DNA from: Bacillus thermotolerans
GTDB lineage: Bacteria; Bacillota; Bacilli; Bacillales; Domibacillaceae
Assembly: GCF_000812025.2 (NCBI RefSeq)
Contig: NZ_JWJE02000013.1
Location: 19,317 to 83,316 of the forward strand
Direction of reading: 5' to 3'
DNA: 64,000 bases
Positions 1-10,089 of the stretch are shown piece after piece. Position numbers and translations under genes: made by a program. Numbering within the stretch: position 1 is the stretch's first letter; every line of letters starts with the position of its first letter. The notes under the pieces were generated by a model. The model was not told the DNA's origin. It saw nothing but the letters and a program-made list of their open reading frames with translations, and did no database searches.

Positions 1-1658
1 CGAGGTACGGTATGGAGGGTCGGGTTCAGGAGTTAAATAAGGCAGCTGTCCAAATCGCCAAACGAGCAGCATCCCCTGAAAAACGGTTTGTGCTGGGAAC
101 CATCGGCGGCATTCGCGGCATTCAGAAGAGCAGCATTCCTCTTTCTGAGATTGAAGCAGCCGTTCGCGAGCAAGCCGAGGCGCTTCTGTCCGAAAAGCCC
201 GATGGACTATTACTCGAAACGTATTATGATCTGGAAGAGTTAGAGAAAGTGCTCGCTGTCATCCGGCCTATGACAGAGCTGCCTATTATTGCACAGGTGT
301 CTATGCACGAACCGGGTGTATTGCAAAACGGCCTGCCTTTAAATGAAGCACTTAAGCAGCTGGAATCGCTTGGTGCTGACATTGTCGGAGTCAACTGCCG
401 ACTCGGTCCTTATCACACTATTCAGGCATTTGAAGAAGTGAAGCTGCCCGAAAACGCATTTCTTTCCGCTTATCCGAATGCCAGCCTGCTTGATGTACAA
501 GATGGCCGGATTGTCTACGAATCAGAAGCAGATTATTTCGGACGGGCGGCTGTTCAGCTCCGCGAAGAAGGCGTCCGCTTAATTGGCGGCTGCTGCGGCA
601 CTACGCCAAAACACATCCGGGCGGCGAAGAAAGCATTAAGCGGCCTAGCTCCCGTTCGGGAAAAAGAAGTGAAAAAGAAAAAACCGGTCATTATTCAAGA
701 AGCTGCGCCTTCTCCTGTTGCCCCTCTCTATGAGCAAGTAAAAAAAGATCGCACAATTATTGTCGAACTTGATACACCGAAGCATTTAGATACAGCTGCT
801 TATATTAAAGGAGCAAAGGCCTTGCAGGATACCGGCATCGCAGCCGTAACAATGGCTGACAACTCGCTGGCTTCTCCACGTGTCAGCAACCTGGCAATGG
901 GTTCTTTATTAAAATCAGAGCACAACGTCCGCTCTCTTATTCACATTACATGCCGAGACCGCAATCTAATCGGCCTTCAGTCTCATTTAATGGGCTTACA
1001 CACCCTCGGTCTTCATGAAGTGCTCGCTATCACCGGGGATCCGACGAAGGTCGGTGATTTCCCTGGTGCAGCCTCTGTCTATGATGTATCGAGCATGGAG
1101 CTCATTCAGCTAATCAAACAGATGAATGAAGGTATTTCCTTTTCTGGAAAACCGCTGAAACAGAAAACGAACTTCTCTGTCGCTGCCGCCTTCAATCCGA
1201 ATGTGCGTGTCATCGACCGAGCGGTAAAGCGTCTGGAGAAAAAGATCGAATTCGGTGCAGACTATTTTATTACACAGCCAGTATTCACGAAAGAAAAAAT
1301 TGTTGAAGTATACGAAGCGACTAAGCATCTGCCAACGCCTATTTTCCTTGGCATTATGCCGCTGACCAGCTCAAAAAACGCAGAATTCCTTCATCATGAG
1401 GTGCCAGGCATTAAGCTGTCCGACGAGACACTGGCCCGCATGAAAACCCATGAAAACGATAAAGAAGCAGCAGCACAAGAAGGCTTGAAAATTGCAAAGG
1501 AATTGATCGATACAGCAGCTGGATTATTTAATGGCATCTACTTAATCACGCCTTTCCTTCGTTATGAAATGTCGATTGAACTAATCCGTTACATCGAAGA
1601 ACAAGACCGTAAATTGAATGAAAGAGGTATCGCTCATGTCCAAACAACATCCAATTGA
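1..1658 (+). CDS. Bifunctional homocysteine S-methyltransferase / 5,10-methylenetetrahydrofolate reductase, 5'-truncated by the window
   Basis: The reading frame is open to the first base of the window, so the true start lies outside; the first methionine (position 12) is internal. The N-terminal part carries the zinc-binding homocysteine methyltransferase signature [10 protein letters not shown] (about 589-618). A lysine-rich linker follows, then a methylenetetrahydrofolate reductase TIM-barrel domain from about base 760 to the end, with the ITGDP motif near 1033. This is the architecture of Bacillus YitJ, which is about 610 residues; roughly 60-70 residues are missing here. The enzyme would reduce methylene-THF to methyl-THF and can transfer methyl groups to homocysteine. 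It overlaps metH by 23 nt, so the two are surely co-translated and supply methyl-THF to MetH. The domain order is seen directly; the methyl donor used by the N-terminal domain is unknown. Confidence 0.93.
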   Translation, partial: RYGMEGRVQELNKAAVQIAKRAASPEKRFVLGTIGGIRGIQKSSIPLSEIEAAVREQAEALLSEKPDGLLLETYYDLEELEKVLAVIRPMTELPIIAQVSMHEPGVLQNGLPLNEALKQLESLGADIVGVNCRLGPYHTIQAFEEVKLPENAFLSAYPNASLLDVQDGRIVYESEADYFGRAAVQLREEGVRLIGGCCGTTPKHIRAAKKALSGLAPVREKEVKKKKPVIIQEAAPSPVAPLYEQVKKDRTIIVELDTPKHLDTAAYIKGAKALQDTGIAAVTMADNSLASPRVSNLAMGSLLKSEHNVRSLIHITCRDRNLIGLQSHLMGLHTLGLHEVLAITGDPTKVGDFPGAASVYDVSSMELIQLIKQMNEGISFSGKPLKQKTNFSVAAAFNPNVRVIDRAVKRLEKKIEFGADYFITQPVFTKEKIVEVYEATKHLPTPIFLGIMPLTSSKNAEFLHHEVPGIKLSDETLARMKTHENDKEAAAQEGLKIAKELIDTAAGLFNGIYLITPFLRYEMSIELIRYIEEQDRKLNERGIAHVQTTSN

Positions 1659-4600
1659 AAAAGAATTAGAAAAACGAATTCTCTTCCTTGATGGAGCAAT
1701 GGGTACGATGCTCCAGCAGGCTAATCTAACTGAAGAAGACTTTGGAGGAGAACAATATGACGGCTGTAACGAGTACTTAAACATTACAGCCCCTCATGTT
1801 CTCGAACATATTCACCGTGCCTACTTAGAAGCAGGGGCCGATATTATCGAAACTAATTCATTCGGCGGCACTCCCCTCGTGCTAGACGAGTATGGACTAG
1901 GGGACCAGGCTTATGAAATTAACAGACGGGCAGCAGAAATTGCACGAAAATGTGCTGATGAGTTTTCTACACCGGAGCATCCCCGCTTTGTAGCCGGTGC
2001 TATCGGCCCGACAACTAAAACTTTATCTGTCACAGGCGGAGTTGACTTCGATACGCTCAGCGACCACTTTAAACTGCAGGCTACAGCTCTTATTGAAGGC
2101 GGCTGCGACGTCATTTTAATGGAAACCAGCCAAGACATGCTGAATGTTAAAGCTGGCACGCTCGGTATTGAACGAGCTTTTGAAGAAACCGGCAAAAAGC
2201 TTCCTATCATGATTTCCGGAACCATTGAACCAATGGGTACGACCCTTGCCGGACAGAGCATTGAAGCTTTTTATATTTCCATTGAGCATATTAATCCGCT
2301 GTCTGTCGGCTTAAACTGCGCCACAGGTCCAGAGTTTATGACAGACCATATCCGTTCGCTGTCTGAGCTGTCCAAAAGCTATGTCAGCTGTTATCCAAAT
2401 GCCGGGCTTCCGGATGAGAATGGCTGTTATCATGAATCTCCTGAATCACTCTCAAGCAAAATTAAAGGCTTTGCTGAAAAAGGCTGGCTGAATATCGTCG
2501 GCGGCTGCTGCGGCACGACACCTGAACATATCCGCGCGATGAAGGCAGCTATTGAAGACGTCTCTCCACGCCAGCGTCCAGAGCGACCACATGAGCACGT
2601 GGTCTCCGGCATCGAGCCCCTTGTCTATGATGACAGCATGCGCCCGCTGTTTATCGGTGAACGTACAAATGTTATCGGTTCCCGTAAATTCAAACGCTTG
2701 ATCGTTGAAGGCAAATTTGAAGAAGCGACTGAAATCGCCCGTGCACAAGTAAAAGGCGGTGCTCACGTCATTGATATTTGTCTAGCGAACCCTGACCGTG
2801 ACGAGCTTGAAGATATGGAAGCCTTTATGAAAGAAGTCGTAAAAAAGGTAAAGGTGCCTTTCGTCATTGACTCCACCGATGAGAAAGTCATTGAAAAAGC
2901 ACTGAAATATTCACAAGGAAAAGCGATCATCAACTCCATTAACCTAGAAGATGGCGAAGAACGTTTCGATGCTGTTCTTCCGCTTGTAAAAAAATATGGA
3001 GCAGCTGTCGTTGTGGGAACAATTGATGAAACAGGCATGGCTGTCACACGCGAACGCAAGCTTGAGATTGCCGAGCGCTCCTATGATCTGCTTGTTAATA
3101 AATGGGACATTCCACCGGAAGATATTATCTTTGATCCGCTCGTCTTCCCTGTTGGCACTGGGGACGAACAGTATATTGGTTCAGCTGAAGAAACGATTGA
3201 AGGTATCCGCCTCATTAAGAAAAAAATGCCTGACGCACTGACCGTTCTAGGCGTCAGCAACGTGTCGTTCGGCCTCCCCCCTGTTGGTCGTGAAGTGTTA
3301 AATGCTGTTTATCTGTACCATTGCACACAGGCTGGTCTAGATTATGCAATCGTTAACACAGAGAAGCTTGAACGCTTCGCCTCCATTCCGGAAGAAGAAA
3401 TCAAAATGGCCGATAAGCTTCTATTTGAAACAAACGACGATACATTAGCTGCCTTTACTGACTTCTATCGAGACAAAAAGAAAGAGAAAAAAGAGGAAGA
3501 CATTCCGAAAACGGTCGAAGGACGGCTGAGCTACTACGTTGTCGAGGGCACAAAAGAAGGCTTAATCCCCGACTTGGAGAAAGCACTTGATTTATTCGAC
3601 ACACCACTCGATATCATCAACGGACCTCTCATGGAAGGGATGGCAGAAGTCGGACGGCTATTCAACGATAATCAGCTGATTGTAGCAGAGGTGCTGCAAA
3701 GTGCTGAAGTCATGAAGGCGGCCGTTGCTTTCCTAGAGCCGTACATGGAGAAAAAAGAAAACGACAACGGAAAAGGCAAAGTGATTTTAGCTACAGTAAA
3801 AGGTGACGTCCATGATATCGGCAAGAACTTAGTCGATATTATTCTAAGCAACAACGGATTCAAAGTCGTCGACCTCGGTATTAAAGTAACACCAGCCGAG
3901 TTAATTGAAGCTGTCCGAAAAGAACAGCCAGATATCGTGGGATTGTCTGGGCTGCTTGTGAAATCAGCCCAGCAGATGGTACTGACTGCTCAGGATATGA
4001 AAGAGGCTGACATTGACTTACCAATCCTTGTCGGTGGAGCCGCTCTTTCCCGCCGCTTTACTGAAACAAAAATCTCTGCTGAGTACAACGGACCTGTTCT
4101 CTATGCGAAAGATGCTATGGATGGACTGTCTCTTGCTAACCGCCTGCAAAATGAAAATGAAAAGCCCTTTCTCTTGGATGAGTTAAAAGCTAAGCAGGAA
4201 AAACGCCAGGAGACAGAAGCATTCCGCGAAACAATGAGAGCTTCTAACGTCGCTGTACTGACGAAGCCAAAAAAGACCGTCCGTCAGGATGCACCGGTTT
4301 TCGTTCCGCGTGATCTGCAGAAACACGTACAGCGCAATTATCCTGTGGCTCACTTAAAGCCTTATGTCAATATGCAGACATTGATTGGCCACCACCTTGG
4401 ATTAAAAGGAAAAGTAGACAAGCTGCTTGCCGAAAGAGACGAGCGCGCACTAGCTTTAAAAGAAACCGTCGACGGCTTCCTGCAATCAGGCCAGCTAAAA
4501 ACATCAGGATTATACCAGTTCTTCCCGGCACAATCAGACGGCAATGACGTCATTATTTATGACCCGGCAGACCGGCAGACAGAAATTGAACGCTTCACCT

Positions 4601-5082
4601 TCCCGCGCCAGCAAAAGGAGCCATTCCTTTGCCTTGCTGACTACTTGAAATCAGTAGATAGCGGTGAGATGGATTATGTCGGATTATTCGTCGTTTCAGC
4701 CGGCTTTGGTGTCCGCGACAAAGCAACCGAGCTGAAAGAGCACGGCGAGTTTCTGCAAAGTCATGCCCTACAGGCAACTGCCCTAGAGCTTGCAGAGGGA
4801 TTCGCTGAGAGGATCCATCAAGAAATGCGTGACCAATGGGGCTTCCCAGACTCCGTTGATTTCACCATGAAAGAGCGCTTTGCAGCCAAGTATCAAGGGC
4901 AACGCTTCTCCTTCGGATATCCTGCTTGTCCGAACCTGGAAGATCAAGAAAAGCTCTTTAAGCTTCTCAAGCCAGAGGAAATTGGTGTCCGTTTAACAGA
5001 AGGCTTTATGATGGAGCCGGAAGCATCTGTTTCAGCTATTGTCTTTGCTCACCCAGATGCGAGATATTTTAATGTTGATTAA
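1636..5082 (+). CDS. metH: Cobalamin-dependent methionine synthase MetH
   Basis: Transfers a methyl group from methyl-THF to homocysteine through a bound cobalamin. Start chosen at 1636 (MSKQHP) because AGAGG lies 8 nt upstream; the frame extends six codons further to 1618 without a better site. The 1148-residue protein has all four expected modules: the homocysteine/zinc domain with [10 protein letters not shown] near residue 290, the pterin domain starting with [11 protein letters not shown] near 338, the cobalamin cap and binding domain with DVHDIGKN (the lower-ligand histidine) near 723-730 and GLSGLLVKS after it, and the AdoMet reactivation domain with [10 protein letters not shown] near 1090. 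Full length for the family. It overlaps the upstream methyl-THF-producing gene. A cobalamin salvage operon lies 4 kb downstream in the opposite orientation, which fits its cofactor need. Confidence 0.97.
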   Translation: MSKQHPIEKELEKRILFLDGAMGTMLQQANLTEEDFGGEQYDGCNEYLNITAPHVLEHIHRAYLEAGADIIETNSFGGTPLVLDEYGLGDQAYEINRRAAEIARKCADEFSTPEHPRFVAGAIGPTTKTLSVTGGVDFDTLSDHFKLQATALIEGGCDVILMETSQDMLNVKAGTLGIERAFEETGKKLPIMISGTIEPMGTTLAGQSIEAFYISIEHINPLSVGLNCATGPEFMTDHIRSLSELSKSYVSCYPNAGLPDENGCYHESPESLSSKIKGFAEKGWLNIVGGCCGTTPEHIRAMKAAIEDVSPRQRPERPHEHVVSGIEPLVYDDSMRPLFIGERTNVIGSRKFKRLIVEGKFEEATEIARAQVKGGAHVIDICLANPDRDELEDMEAFMKEVVKKVKVPFVIDSTDEKVIEKALKYSQGKAIINSINLEDGEERFDAVLPLVKKYGAAVVVGTIDETGMAVTRERKLEIAERSYDLLVNKWDIPPEDIIFDPLVFPVGTGDEQYIGSAEETIEGIRLIKKKMPDALTVLGVSNVSFGLPPVGREVLNAVYLYHCTQAGLDYAIVNTEKLERFASIPEEEIKMADKLLFETNDDTLAAFTDFYRDKKKEKKEEDIPKTVEGRLSYYVVEGTKEGLIPDLEKALDLFDTPLDIINGPLMEGMAEVGRLFNDNQLIVAEVLQSAEVMKAAVAFLEPYMEKKENDNGKGKVILATVKGDVHDIGKNLVDIILSNNGFKVVDLGIKVTPAELIEAVRKEQPDIVGLSGLLVKSAQQMVLTAQDMKEADIDLPILVGGAALSRRFTETKISAEYNGPVLYAKDAMDGLSLANRLQNENEKPFLLDELKAKQEKRQETEAFRETMRASNVAVLTKPKKTVRQDAPVFVPRDLQKHVQRNYPVAHLKPYVNMQTLIGHHLGLKGKVDKLLAERDERALALKETVDGFLQSGQLKTSGLYQFFPAQSDGNDVIIYDPADRQTEIERFTFPRQQKEPFLCLADYLKSVDSGEMDYVGLFVVSAGFGVRDKATELKEHGEFLQSHALQATALELAEGFAERIHQEMRDQWGFPDSVDFTMKERFAAKYQGQRFSFGYPACPNLEDQEKLFKLLKPEEIGVRLTEGFMMEPEASVSAIVFAHPDARYFNVD

Positions 5083-5086
5083 AACC

Positions 5087-5122
5087 GAAAGTAGACAGTG
5101 GGCGCCCACTGTCTACTTTTTT
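5087..5122 (+). terminator. Rho-independent terminator of metH
   Basis: Perfect inverted repeat: AAAGTAGACAGTGGGC pairs with GCCCACTGTCTACTTT, followed by a T-run. It lies 5 nt after the metH stop. Confidence 0.93.
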
Positions 5123-5187
5123 ATGTCTATGTCCTTCGTATAACTAGATCATTTCTAGCCATATTAATAAAAGAGGAGTTGATTGGC

Positions 5188-5364
5188 ATGAACAAGAAAT
5201 ATGGCACGAATCTGCCTCCCATTCCTGAAAACCGACGAATGGTCGTTCACAATGACTTGCATGAATACCCGCCTAGCGAAGCGGTCAACGAACATGCCGA
5301 GCTTGAAGTTGCGAATGAACTGATCGGCCGTAAGGAAATTGGGCAGCAAAATAACAACCTTTAA
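5188..5364 (+). CDS. Small hydrophilic protein of unknown function (58 aa)
   Basis: Begins MNKKYGTNLPPIPENRR and ends in a Gln/Asn-rich tail. Start set at 5188 because AGAGGAG lies about 9 nt upstream; an earlier in-frame ATG at 5098 sits inside the metH terminator hairpin and is rejected. The protein is acidic to neutral, has no membrane segment, no cysteine and no motif I recognise. It is an isolated single gene between the metH terminator and the cold-shock gene. Good RBS and sensible codon use support it being real; function cannot be inferred. Confidence 0.7.
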   Translation: MNKKYGTNLPPIPENRRMVVHNDLHEYPPSEAVNEHAELEVANELIGRKEIGQQNNNL

Positions 5365-5563
5365 TCAACCCTTCCAGCTCTCTACCAGCGGAAATGGTCA
5401 ACTCTAGAACAAAGATTACAATTTTTTCAAACTGTCTCTCTTTGCCACTTGCTTCCTAGAGCTTGTCGTGGTATATTTAAGAAGAATTATTTTTGTTCGT
5501 TAAGGATAGATAAGTGCGACCACTTTCCGTCTGAAGATTTGAGAGCAAGGATAGTAACAAAAT

Positions 5564-5592
5564 GTGTGCATTGCACACGAGGAGGAAACAAA
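5564..5592 (+). promoter_or_regulatory. Leader hairpin beside the csp ribosome binding site
   Basis: GTGTGCA-T-TGCACAC (5564-5578) is a perfect inverted repeat. It ends one or two bases before the GAGGAGG ribosome binding site at 5579-5585. The loop would be very tight, so some terminal pairs must open. Role in temperature control of translation is inference only. Confidence 0.4.
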
Positions 5593-5593
5593 A

Positions 5594-5794
5594 ATGGAAC
5601 AAGGTAAAGTAAAATGGTTTAATGCAGAAAAAGGCTTTGGATTTATCGAACGTGAAGGCGGAGATGACGTATTCGTTCACTTCTCAGCTATCCAAGGTGA
5701 AGGCTACAAATCTTTAGACGAAGGTCAAACAGTTACATTTGACGTTGAGCAAGGTCAACGCGGACCACAAGCTGCTAACGTTCAAAAAGCTTAA
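5594..5794 (+). CDS. Cold-shock protein (CspB/CspD type)
   Basis: 66-residue single cold-shock domain protein, a five-stranded OB-fold that binds single-stranded nucleic acids and melts mRNA structure. RNP1 (KGFGFIE, residues 13-19) and RNP2 (VFVHFSAI, about 27-34) are both intact. Start fixed by GGAGGAAACAAAA in front of ATG 5594. A leader of over 150 nt without a gene precedes it, as is common for cold-shock genes. It includes a 7-bp palindrome (GTGTGCA-T-TGCACAC, 5564-5578) touching the Shine-Dalgarno sequence. Which Bacillus paralogue it corresponds to cannot be decided from sequence alone. Confidence 0.96.
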   Translation: MEQGKVKWFNAEKGFGFIEREGGDDVFVHFSAIQGEGYKSLDEGQTVTFDVEQGQRGPQAANVQKA

Positions 5795-5810
5795 TTTAAT
5801 GACCGAGACC

Positions 5811-5841
5811 AACAGACTCCGACATCGGGGTCTGTTTTTTA
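5811..5841 (+). terminator. Terminator of the cold-shock gene
   Basis: AACAGACTCCGA pairs with TCGGGGTCTGTT (one G-U pair), followed by TTTTTT. It lies about 17 nt after the csp stop. Confidence 0.9.
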
Positions 5842-5919
5842 TATGTCTATACACAACCAAGAACCCCCTACTCATTCAAGAATAGGAGGTCTTTAAGAAA
5901 AGTTTCTTATATGTGTCAC

Positions 5920-6420
5920 TTAGCGGTTGTCTACGGTCTCCGGATACAAGTCATGATTCATCATTCGGTACTCCGCCATTTTTTCGTATTTCGTGCCCGG
6001 GCGTCCATAGTTCGTATACGGGTCAATCGAAATCCCGCCACGCGGCGTGAATTTTCCCCACACTTCAATATAGCGAGGATCCATCAATTCAACGAGATCA
6101 TTTAAAATAATATTCATGCAATCCTCATGAAAATCGCCATGATTACGGAAGCTAAACAGGTAAAGTTTGAGCGATTTGCTTTCAACCATCTTTACATCGG
6201 GTATATAGCTAATGTAAATCGTCGCAAAGTCCGGCTGTCCAGTCATCGGGCAAAGGCTCGTGAATTCTGGACAATTGAACTTGACGAAATAATCACGGTT
6301 TTGATGCTTATTCTCGAACGTCTCTAAAATAGACGGATCATATTCAAATGTGTAGGTTGTACCTTGGTTACCTAACAATGAGATATCTTTTTTTAATTCT
6401 TCTTCGTTTCTTCCTGCCAT
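5920..6420 (-). CDS. queF: NADPH-dependent 7-cyano-7-deazaguanine (preQ0) reductase QueF
   Basis: Reduces the nitrile preQ0 to preQ1 in queuosine synthesis. The 166-residue protein is the short, unimodular Bacillus type. The catalytic Cys57 lies in [14 protein letters not shown] with the partner Asp64, and the substrate/NADPH motif ESKSLKLY is present. Start set at 6420 (MAGRNEEEL): AGGAGG lies just upstream, whereas the 19 extra upstream residues lack an RBS. The gene is alone, without queC, queD or queE, and the short divergent upstream region shows no preQ1 riboswitch. The other queuosine genes must be elsewhere. Confidence 0.96.
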   Translation of the reverse strand: MAGRNEEELKKDISLLGNQGTTYTFEYDPSILETFENKHQNRDYFVKFNCPEFTSLCPMTGQPDFATIYISYIPDVKMVESKSLKLYLFSFRNHGDFHEDCMNIILNDLVELMDPRYIEVWGKFTPRGGISIDPYTNYGRPGTKYEKMAEYRMMNHDLYPETVDNR

Positions 6421-6498
6421 TCTGCAAACCTCCTCTGGATGATTCTTATTATAGTATAATTTAAACCTTATTTGCACTATTGAAAAGGAGTGATTCTG

Positions 6499-6819
6499 AT
6501 GCAGACTGTTCTATCTCTTTCTAAATTGCAAGAAATAATTAATGATCATGAAGCCGTGCTCGTGTTCGTTTCTGCTCCCAACTGCTCTGTTTGTACAGCG
6601 ATGCAGCCAAGGGTTGAAGAATTGCTCAAACAGTTTCCTTCTGTTAAGAGCGTTTATGTTAACACAGGCAGCGCTCCTGAAATTTCGGGGCAATACACCG
6701 TCTTTTCTGTACCGGCTATTCTTTTCTTTATTCATGGAAAAGAAGCCTTTCGCAAAGCTCGGTTCATCAGGCTGGACGAGCTTGAGCATGAAGTCAGTCA
6801 AGTTCTTAAATTAATATGA
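6499..6819 (+). CDS. Thioredoxin family protein (YtpP-like)
   Basis: 106-residue single thioredoxin fold without signal peptide, so cytoplasmic. The redox motif is CSVC (Cys29, Cys32), not the CGPC of classical thioredoxin, and the cis-proline loop SVPAILFF is present near residue 70. Start taken at ATG 6499, 8 nt after AAGGAG; a GTG three codons upstream overlaps the RBS. Divergent from queF with a shared short promoter region. The altered CXXC suggests a specialised reductase or redox sensor rather than the housekeeping TrxA; the partner is unknown. Confidence 0.85.
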   Translation: MQTVLSLSKLQEIINDHEAVLVFVSAPNCSVCTAMQPRVEELLKQFPSVKSVYVNTGSAPEISGQYTVFSVPAILFFIHGKEAFRKARFIRLDELEHEVSQVLKLI

Positions 6820-6866
6820 CAAAAATGTACAGAATTTTGTAAAATAGAAGAAAGGAGGGATGTTTA

Positions 6867-7442
6867 ATGACTTTGTTAAAAGAAGTGTTGTCTTTCAATA
6901 AAGAATTCGTAGACAGCAAGATGTATGAAGAGTATACGACAGGTAAGTTTCCCGATAAGCGTGCCGTGATCCTTACTTGTATGGACACGCGCCTAGTTGA
7001 GCTTGTCACGAAAGCAATGAATTTTAGAAACGGAGACGTCAAAATCGTCCGCAACGCCGGTGCCGTGATTAATCACCCATTTGGGAGTATCATGCGCAGC
7101 CTGCTCGTGGCCGTGTATCAGCTGCAGGCCGATGAAATATTTATAGTGGGCCATCATGACTGCGGGATGAGCACACTGTCAAGCGAAGCTATTCTCGGGG
7201 CAATGGAAAAACGCGGCATTGAGAAGGATACAGCGGATACGCTTCGAAATGCGGGAATCGATATCGATTCGTGGCTTCAAGGCTTTGAAAGCGTAGAACA
7301 GAGCGTGGAGCATAGCGTACATATGGTAAAGACCCATCCATTGATGTCCAAGTCTATTCCTGTACACGGGCTGGTCATTAATCCAAACACTGGTAAACTA
7401 GATCTGGTTATAGATGGTTACAAAAAAGAAACAACTGTTTAA
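6867..7442 (+). CDS. Beta-class carbonic anhydrase (YtiB-like)
   Basis: 191-residue zinc enzyme interconverting CO2 and bicarbonate. Zinc ligands of the small bacterial beta class are visible: Cys38 in LTCMDTR, His96 and Cys99 in GHHDCGM, with the Asp40-Arg42 dyad. RBS AAAGGAGG precedes ATG 6867. It lies about 47 nt after the thioredoxin-like gene on the same strand and may be read through from it. Ends before a strong bidirectional terminator shared with acsA. Confidence 0.93.
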   Translation: MTLLKEVLSFNKEFVDSKMYEEYTTGKFPDKRAVILTCMDTRLVELVTKAMNFRNGDVKIVRNAGAVINHPFGSIMRSLLVAVYQLQADEIFIVGHHDCGMSTLSSEAILGAMEKRGIEKDTADTLRNAGIDIDSWLQGFESVEQSVEHSVHMVKTHPLMSKSIPVHGLVINPNTGKLDLVIDGYKKETTV

Positions 7443-7465
7443 AAAAGCCTTTATACATATCACAA

Positions 7466-7502
7466 AAGCCCCCGCTTTCATTTTCTCAAAGCGGGGGCTT
7501 CC
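7466..7502. terminator. Bidirectional terminator between the carbonic anhydrase and acsA
   Basis: AGCCCCCGCTTT pairs perfectly with AAAGCGGGGGCT. A-rich and T-rich flanks on the two sides allow it to stop both converging transcripts. Confidence 0.92.
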
Positions 7503-7531
7503 TTCTGTTCTTTTTAATGTATATCCACCTG

Positions 7532-9247
7532 TTAATCTTCCATGGTAGAAAGATCACCTGTTGGCAGGCCAAGCTCCCAAGCCTTCAATACACGACGCAT
7601 AATTTTTCCTGAGCGTGTTTTTGGCATGGAATCGCGTACTTCAAATTGACGCGGAGCGGCATGTGCAGCTAAGCGGGTTTTGACGAATTGACGGATTTCT
7701 TCTAATAACTCTTCGCTTTCTTCGTATCCTGGTCGTAGCGTAATAAAGGCTTTAATCACTTCACCACGCATGGGGTCTGGGACACCGATTACACCTGCTT
7801 CTGCAACAGCCGGATGCTCGACCAGTTTGCTTTCTACTTCGAATGGCCCTACGCGCTCTCCAGATGTATTAATGACATCGTCTACCCGGCCTTCAAACCA
7901 GAAGAATCCGTCTTCATCTTTATAAGCCGTATCACCTGTAATGAACCAGCCATTCAAGAAGTAGCTCTCATATTTCTCTTCATTGTTCCAGATTTGGCGC
8001 ATCATTGCCGGCCATTGCGGTTTAATGGCCAGATTTCCCATTCGATTGGCTGGCAATTCGTTTCCATCATCATCAATAATAGACATTTCAATTCCCGGCA
8101 AAGGCTTACCCATCGAACCAGGACGAATTGGGTTACAGCGGAAGTTGGCACAAATAGAAGAACCAGTCTCCGTCATCCACCAGTTGTCATGAATACGAAG
8201 ATCAAGCGCCTCTTGTCCCCACTTAATAACCTCAGGATTCAAAGGTTCCCCGGCAGACAATACATGGCGAAGCTTAGACAAGTCATACTTTTTAGGCAGC
8301 TCGTTGCCGCTCGCCATCAATAACCTGAAAGCTGTTGGCGCGCTAAACCAGACAGTTACTCCGTACTTTTCTAAGGTCGCAAACCAGTCTTCTGCTTTGA
8401 AGCGTCCTCCGCGAAGCACATTCGTTACTCCATTCAGCCAAGGAGACCAGATCCCCGCAGATGTACCAGTTACCCAGCCCGGGTCGGCGGTACACCAGTA
8501 TACATCCTCTTCATGCAGGTCATATGTCCACTTTCCAGCTAAATATTGATGACGCATGGCATCATGAACTTGCAGCACACCTTTTGGCTTTCCTGTAGAA
8601 CCAGATGTATAGTGAAGCAGCATCCCGTCCTCGCGGTCTACCCACTCTATAACATGTTCATTAGAAGCCATCATTAGCTCTTTGTAAGGAACCATGTAAT
8701 CAGCTGTCTTTTCCTCTGCGCCGACAACAATCACATGCTGAAGCTCTGGAAGCTGTTCCACCGGAATTCTTTCCAGTAATTCTGGGGTAGTTACGACTGC
8801 TTTAGCCCCGCTATCCGCCAATCGGTCTTTTACTGCTTCTTCCATAAAAGCCTCGAAAAGCGGGCCAGCAATAGCACCGATACGAACTGTGCCGAGAAGG
8901 GCGAAATATAGTTCTGGACTGCGCGGCATAAAAATAAATACGCGGTCTCCTTTATGTATATCAAGTGATTTCAAGCCGTTTGCAAACCGGCAAGTTTGTT
9001 CCTTTATTTCTCTATATGTATATTTTTCATCGCGGTTCCCATCTGTAAAGAGCAAAGCTGCCTTCTCTCCGCGTCCTTCTTCCACATGGCGGTCAATGGC
9101 TTCGTGTACCATGTTAACTTTTCCTGTTTTAAACCAGGTAAACTGTTCTGAAACTTTATCCCAATCTGCTGTGCGTACAGCTTCCTCGTAGTCTTGTAGG
9201 TTTGCATTCTCGCGGATCGCCGGGATTTCTTTTCCTAATTTCACCAT
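7532..9247 (-). CDS. acsA: Acetyl-coenzyme A synthetase AcsA
   Basis: Activates acetate to acetyl-CoA through acetyl-AMP. The 571-residue protein is the Bacillus length. The AMP-binding P-loop YTSGSTGKPKGV lies near 213-224, an adenylate motif WWMTETG follows, and the C-terminal RSGKIMRR carries the catalytic lysine (about Lys548) that is acetylated in the family to switch the enzyme off. Start at 9247 (MVKLGKE) follows GGGAGGG; the five extra upstream residues are not used. The acetyltransferase genes acuABC, often next to acsA in Bacillus subtilis, are not here. Confidence 0.95.
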   Translation of the reverse strand: MVKLGKEIPAIRENANLQDYEEAVRTADWDKVSEQFTWFKTGKVNMVHEAIDRHVEEGRGEKAALLFTDGNRDEKYTYREIKEQTCRFANGLKSLDIHKGDRVFIFMPRSPELYFALLGTVRIGAIAGPLFEAFMEEAVKDRLADSGAKAVVTTPELLERIPVEQLPELQHVIVVGAEEKTADYMVPYKELMMASNEHVIEWVDREDGMLLHYTSGSTGKPKGVLQVHDAMRHQYLAGKWTYDLHEEDVYWCTADPGWVTGTSAGIWSPWLNGVTNVLRGGRFKAEDWFATLEKYGVTVWFSAPTAFRLLMASGNELPKKYDLSKLRHVLSAGEPLNPEVIKWGQEALDLRIHDNWWMTETGSSICANFRCNPIRPGSMGKPLPGIEMSIIDDDGNELPANRMGNLAIKPQWPAMMRQIWNNEEKYESYFLNGWFITGDTAYKDEDGFFWFEGRVDDVINTSGERVGPFEVESKLVEHPAVAEAGVIGVPDPMRGEVIKAFITLRPGYEESEELLEEIRQFVKTRLAAHAAPRQFEVRDSMPKTRSGKIMRRVLKAWELGLPTGDLSTMED

Positions 9248-9343
9248 AATTAGCCCTCCCAATGTTGTATAACAGTTTATTTAATTAATTACTATTATAC
9301 ATCACGACAGTTAGAATTTTCAAACATTTTTAGAGAATATTAT

Positions 9344-9378
9344 TTAAAAAATAGACCAACCGCTTGGCGGCTGGTCTG
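9344..9378 (-). terminator. Terminator of the cobalamin salvage operon
   Basis: On the minus strand AGACCAGCCGC pairs with GCGGTTGGTCT and is followed by TATTTTTTAAA. It lies just after the last gene of the operon. Confidence 0.88.
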
Positions 9379-9411
9379 CTCTTATTTCTATTAACCTACT
9401 TACCATTCCTT

Positions 9412-10089
9412 TTATATCATATCAATTTCATGGAATAAAACACCGCATGCAGCTTTGATCTGCGGCTCCTTGTCCGGGTTATACGCAACTAAAAAACAAG
9501 TAGCCGGGCCTGCCGATTTCATCATATTCACACGAGACTGCCCGTTCCTGCCGGCCAGCTGCTTTAATTCATAGCCGATCCCCTTAGAACCAACAGGCTG
9601 AACAGCATAGACTCCATCTAACTGAAGGAGATGGCGAAATAACTGCAGAGAAACCACGGACTCTCTCTCAGCTAATACCTCCTGTCCCACAAGAGGCTTC
9701 CCTATAACGGCATATCCGGCTGCTTGTCTATCAAAGGATTTTTCTTTCCGCTTATAATCTCCCAAGATGACCACTCCTGTAGCCGATTCTTTCATATTGA
9801 AGTTTGTTTCTGTGCTGCCGGTTATTTCTACAGAGCAAGCCGCCTCATCAGCAGCTCGCTGAATCCCCTGACACAGCCCTCTCCATGCTTCATCTCCTGA
9901 AAAATTATGTACAATAGCTGCAAATGGTTCTCCTCCAGCCGCTAGGCATTCCATTAAGGCGACCCGGGCGGAGAAGTAGCCGACTGTGTCATATGGAACC
10001 TTCACGGCATCATTTGGCTTTTCACCGACAGAGCCGCTATTATCCGATGCAACCACTAAGTCTCTCACATAAATAACATCCCGTTTCAT
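9412..10089 (-). CDS. cblS: Alpha-ribazole kinase CblS
   Basis: 225-residue protein with the look of the AIR-synthase/PurM-like fold: an N-terminal glycine- and aspartate-rich segment (VASDNSGSVGEKPNDAV), a central GGEPFAAIVHNFSGD loop and an EITGSTETN segment. In Listeria and related bacilli the last pair of such operons, CblT and CblS, imports alpha-ribazole and phosphorylates it to alpha-ribazole-5'-phosphate, bypassing CobT. The assignment rests on this similarity and on its 4-nt overlap (ATGA) with the transporter gene inside a cobalamin operon that has no cobT. Last gene before the terminator. Confidence 0.8.
   Translation of the reverse strand: MKRDVIYVRDLVVASDNSGSVGEKPNDAVKVPYDTVGYFSARVALMECLAAGGEPFAAIVHNFSGDEAWRGLCQGIQRAADEAACSVEITGSTETNFNMKESATGVVILGDYKRKEKSFDRQAAGYAVIGKPLVGQEVLAERESVVSLQLFRHLLQLDGVYAVQPVGSKGIGYELKQLAGRNGQSRVNMMKSAGPATCFLVAYNPDKEPQIKAACGVLFHEIDMI

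Noticed and set aside
6421..6498. preQ1 riboswitch in front of queF
   Set aside because: The short divergent gap has no C-rich loop and A-rich tail pattern of that aptamer.
7814..8323. 169-codon frame opposite acsA
   Set aside because: It lies antisense inside a well-conserved gene, has no RBS and shows no protein-like motif; a shadow frame.
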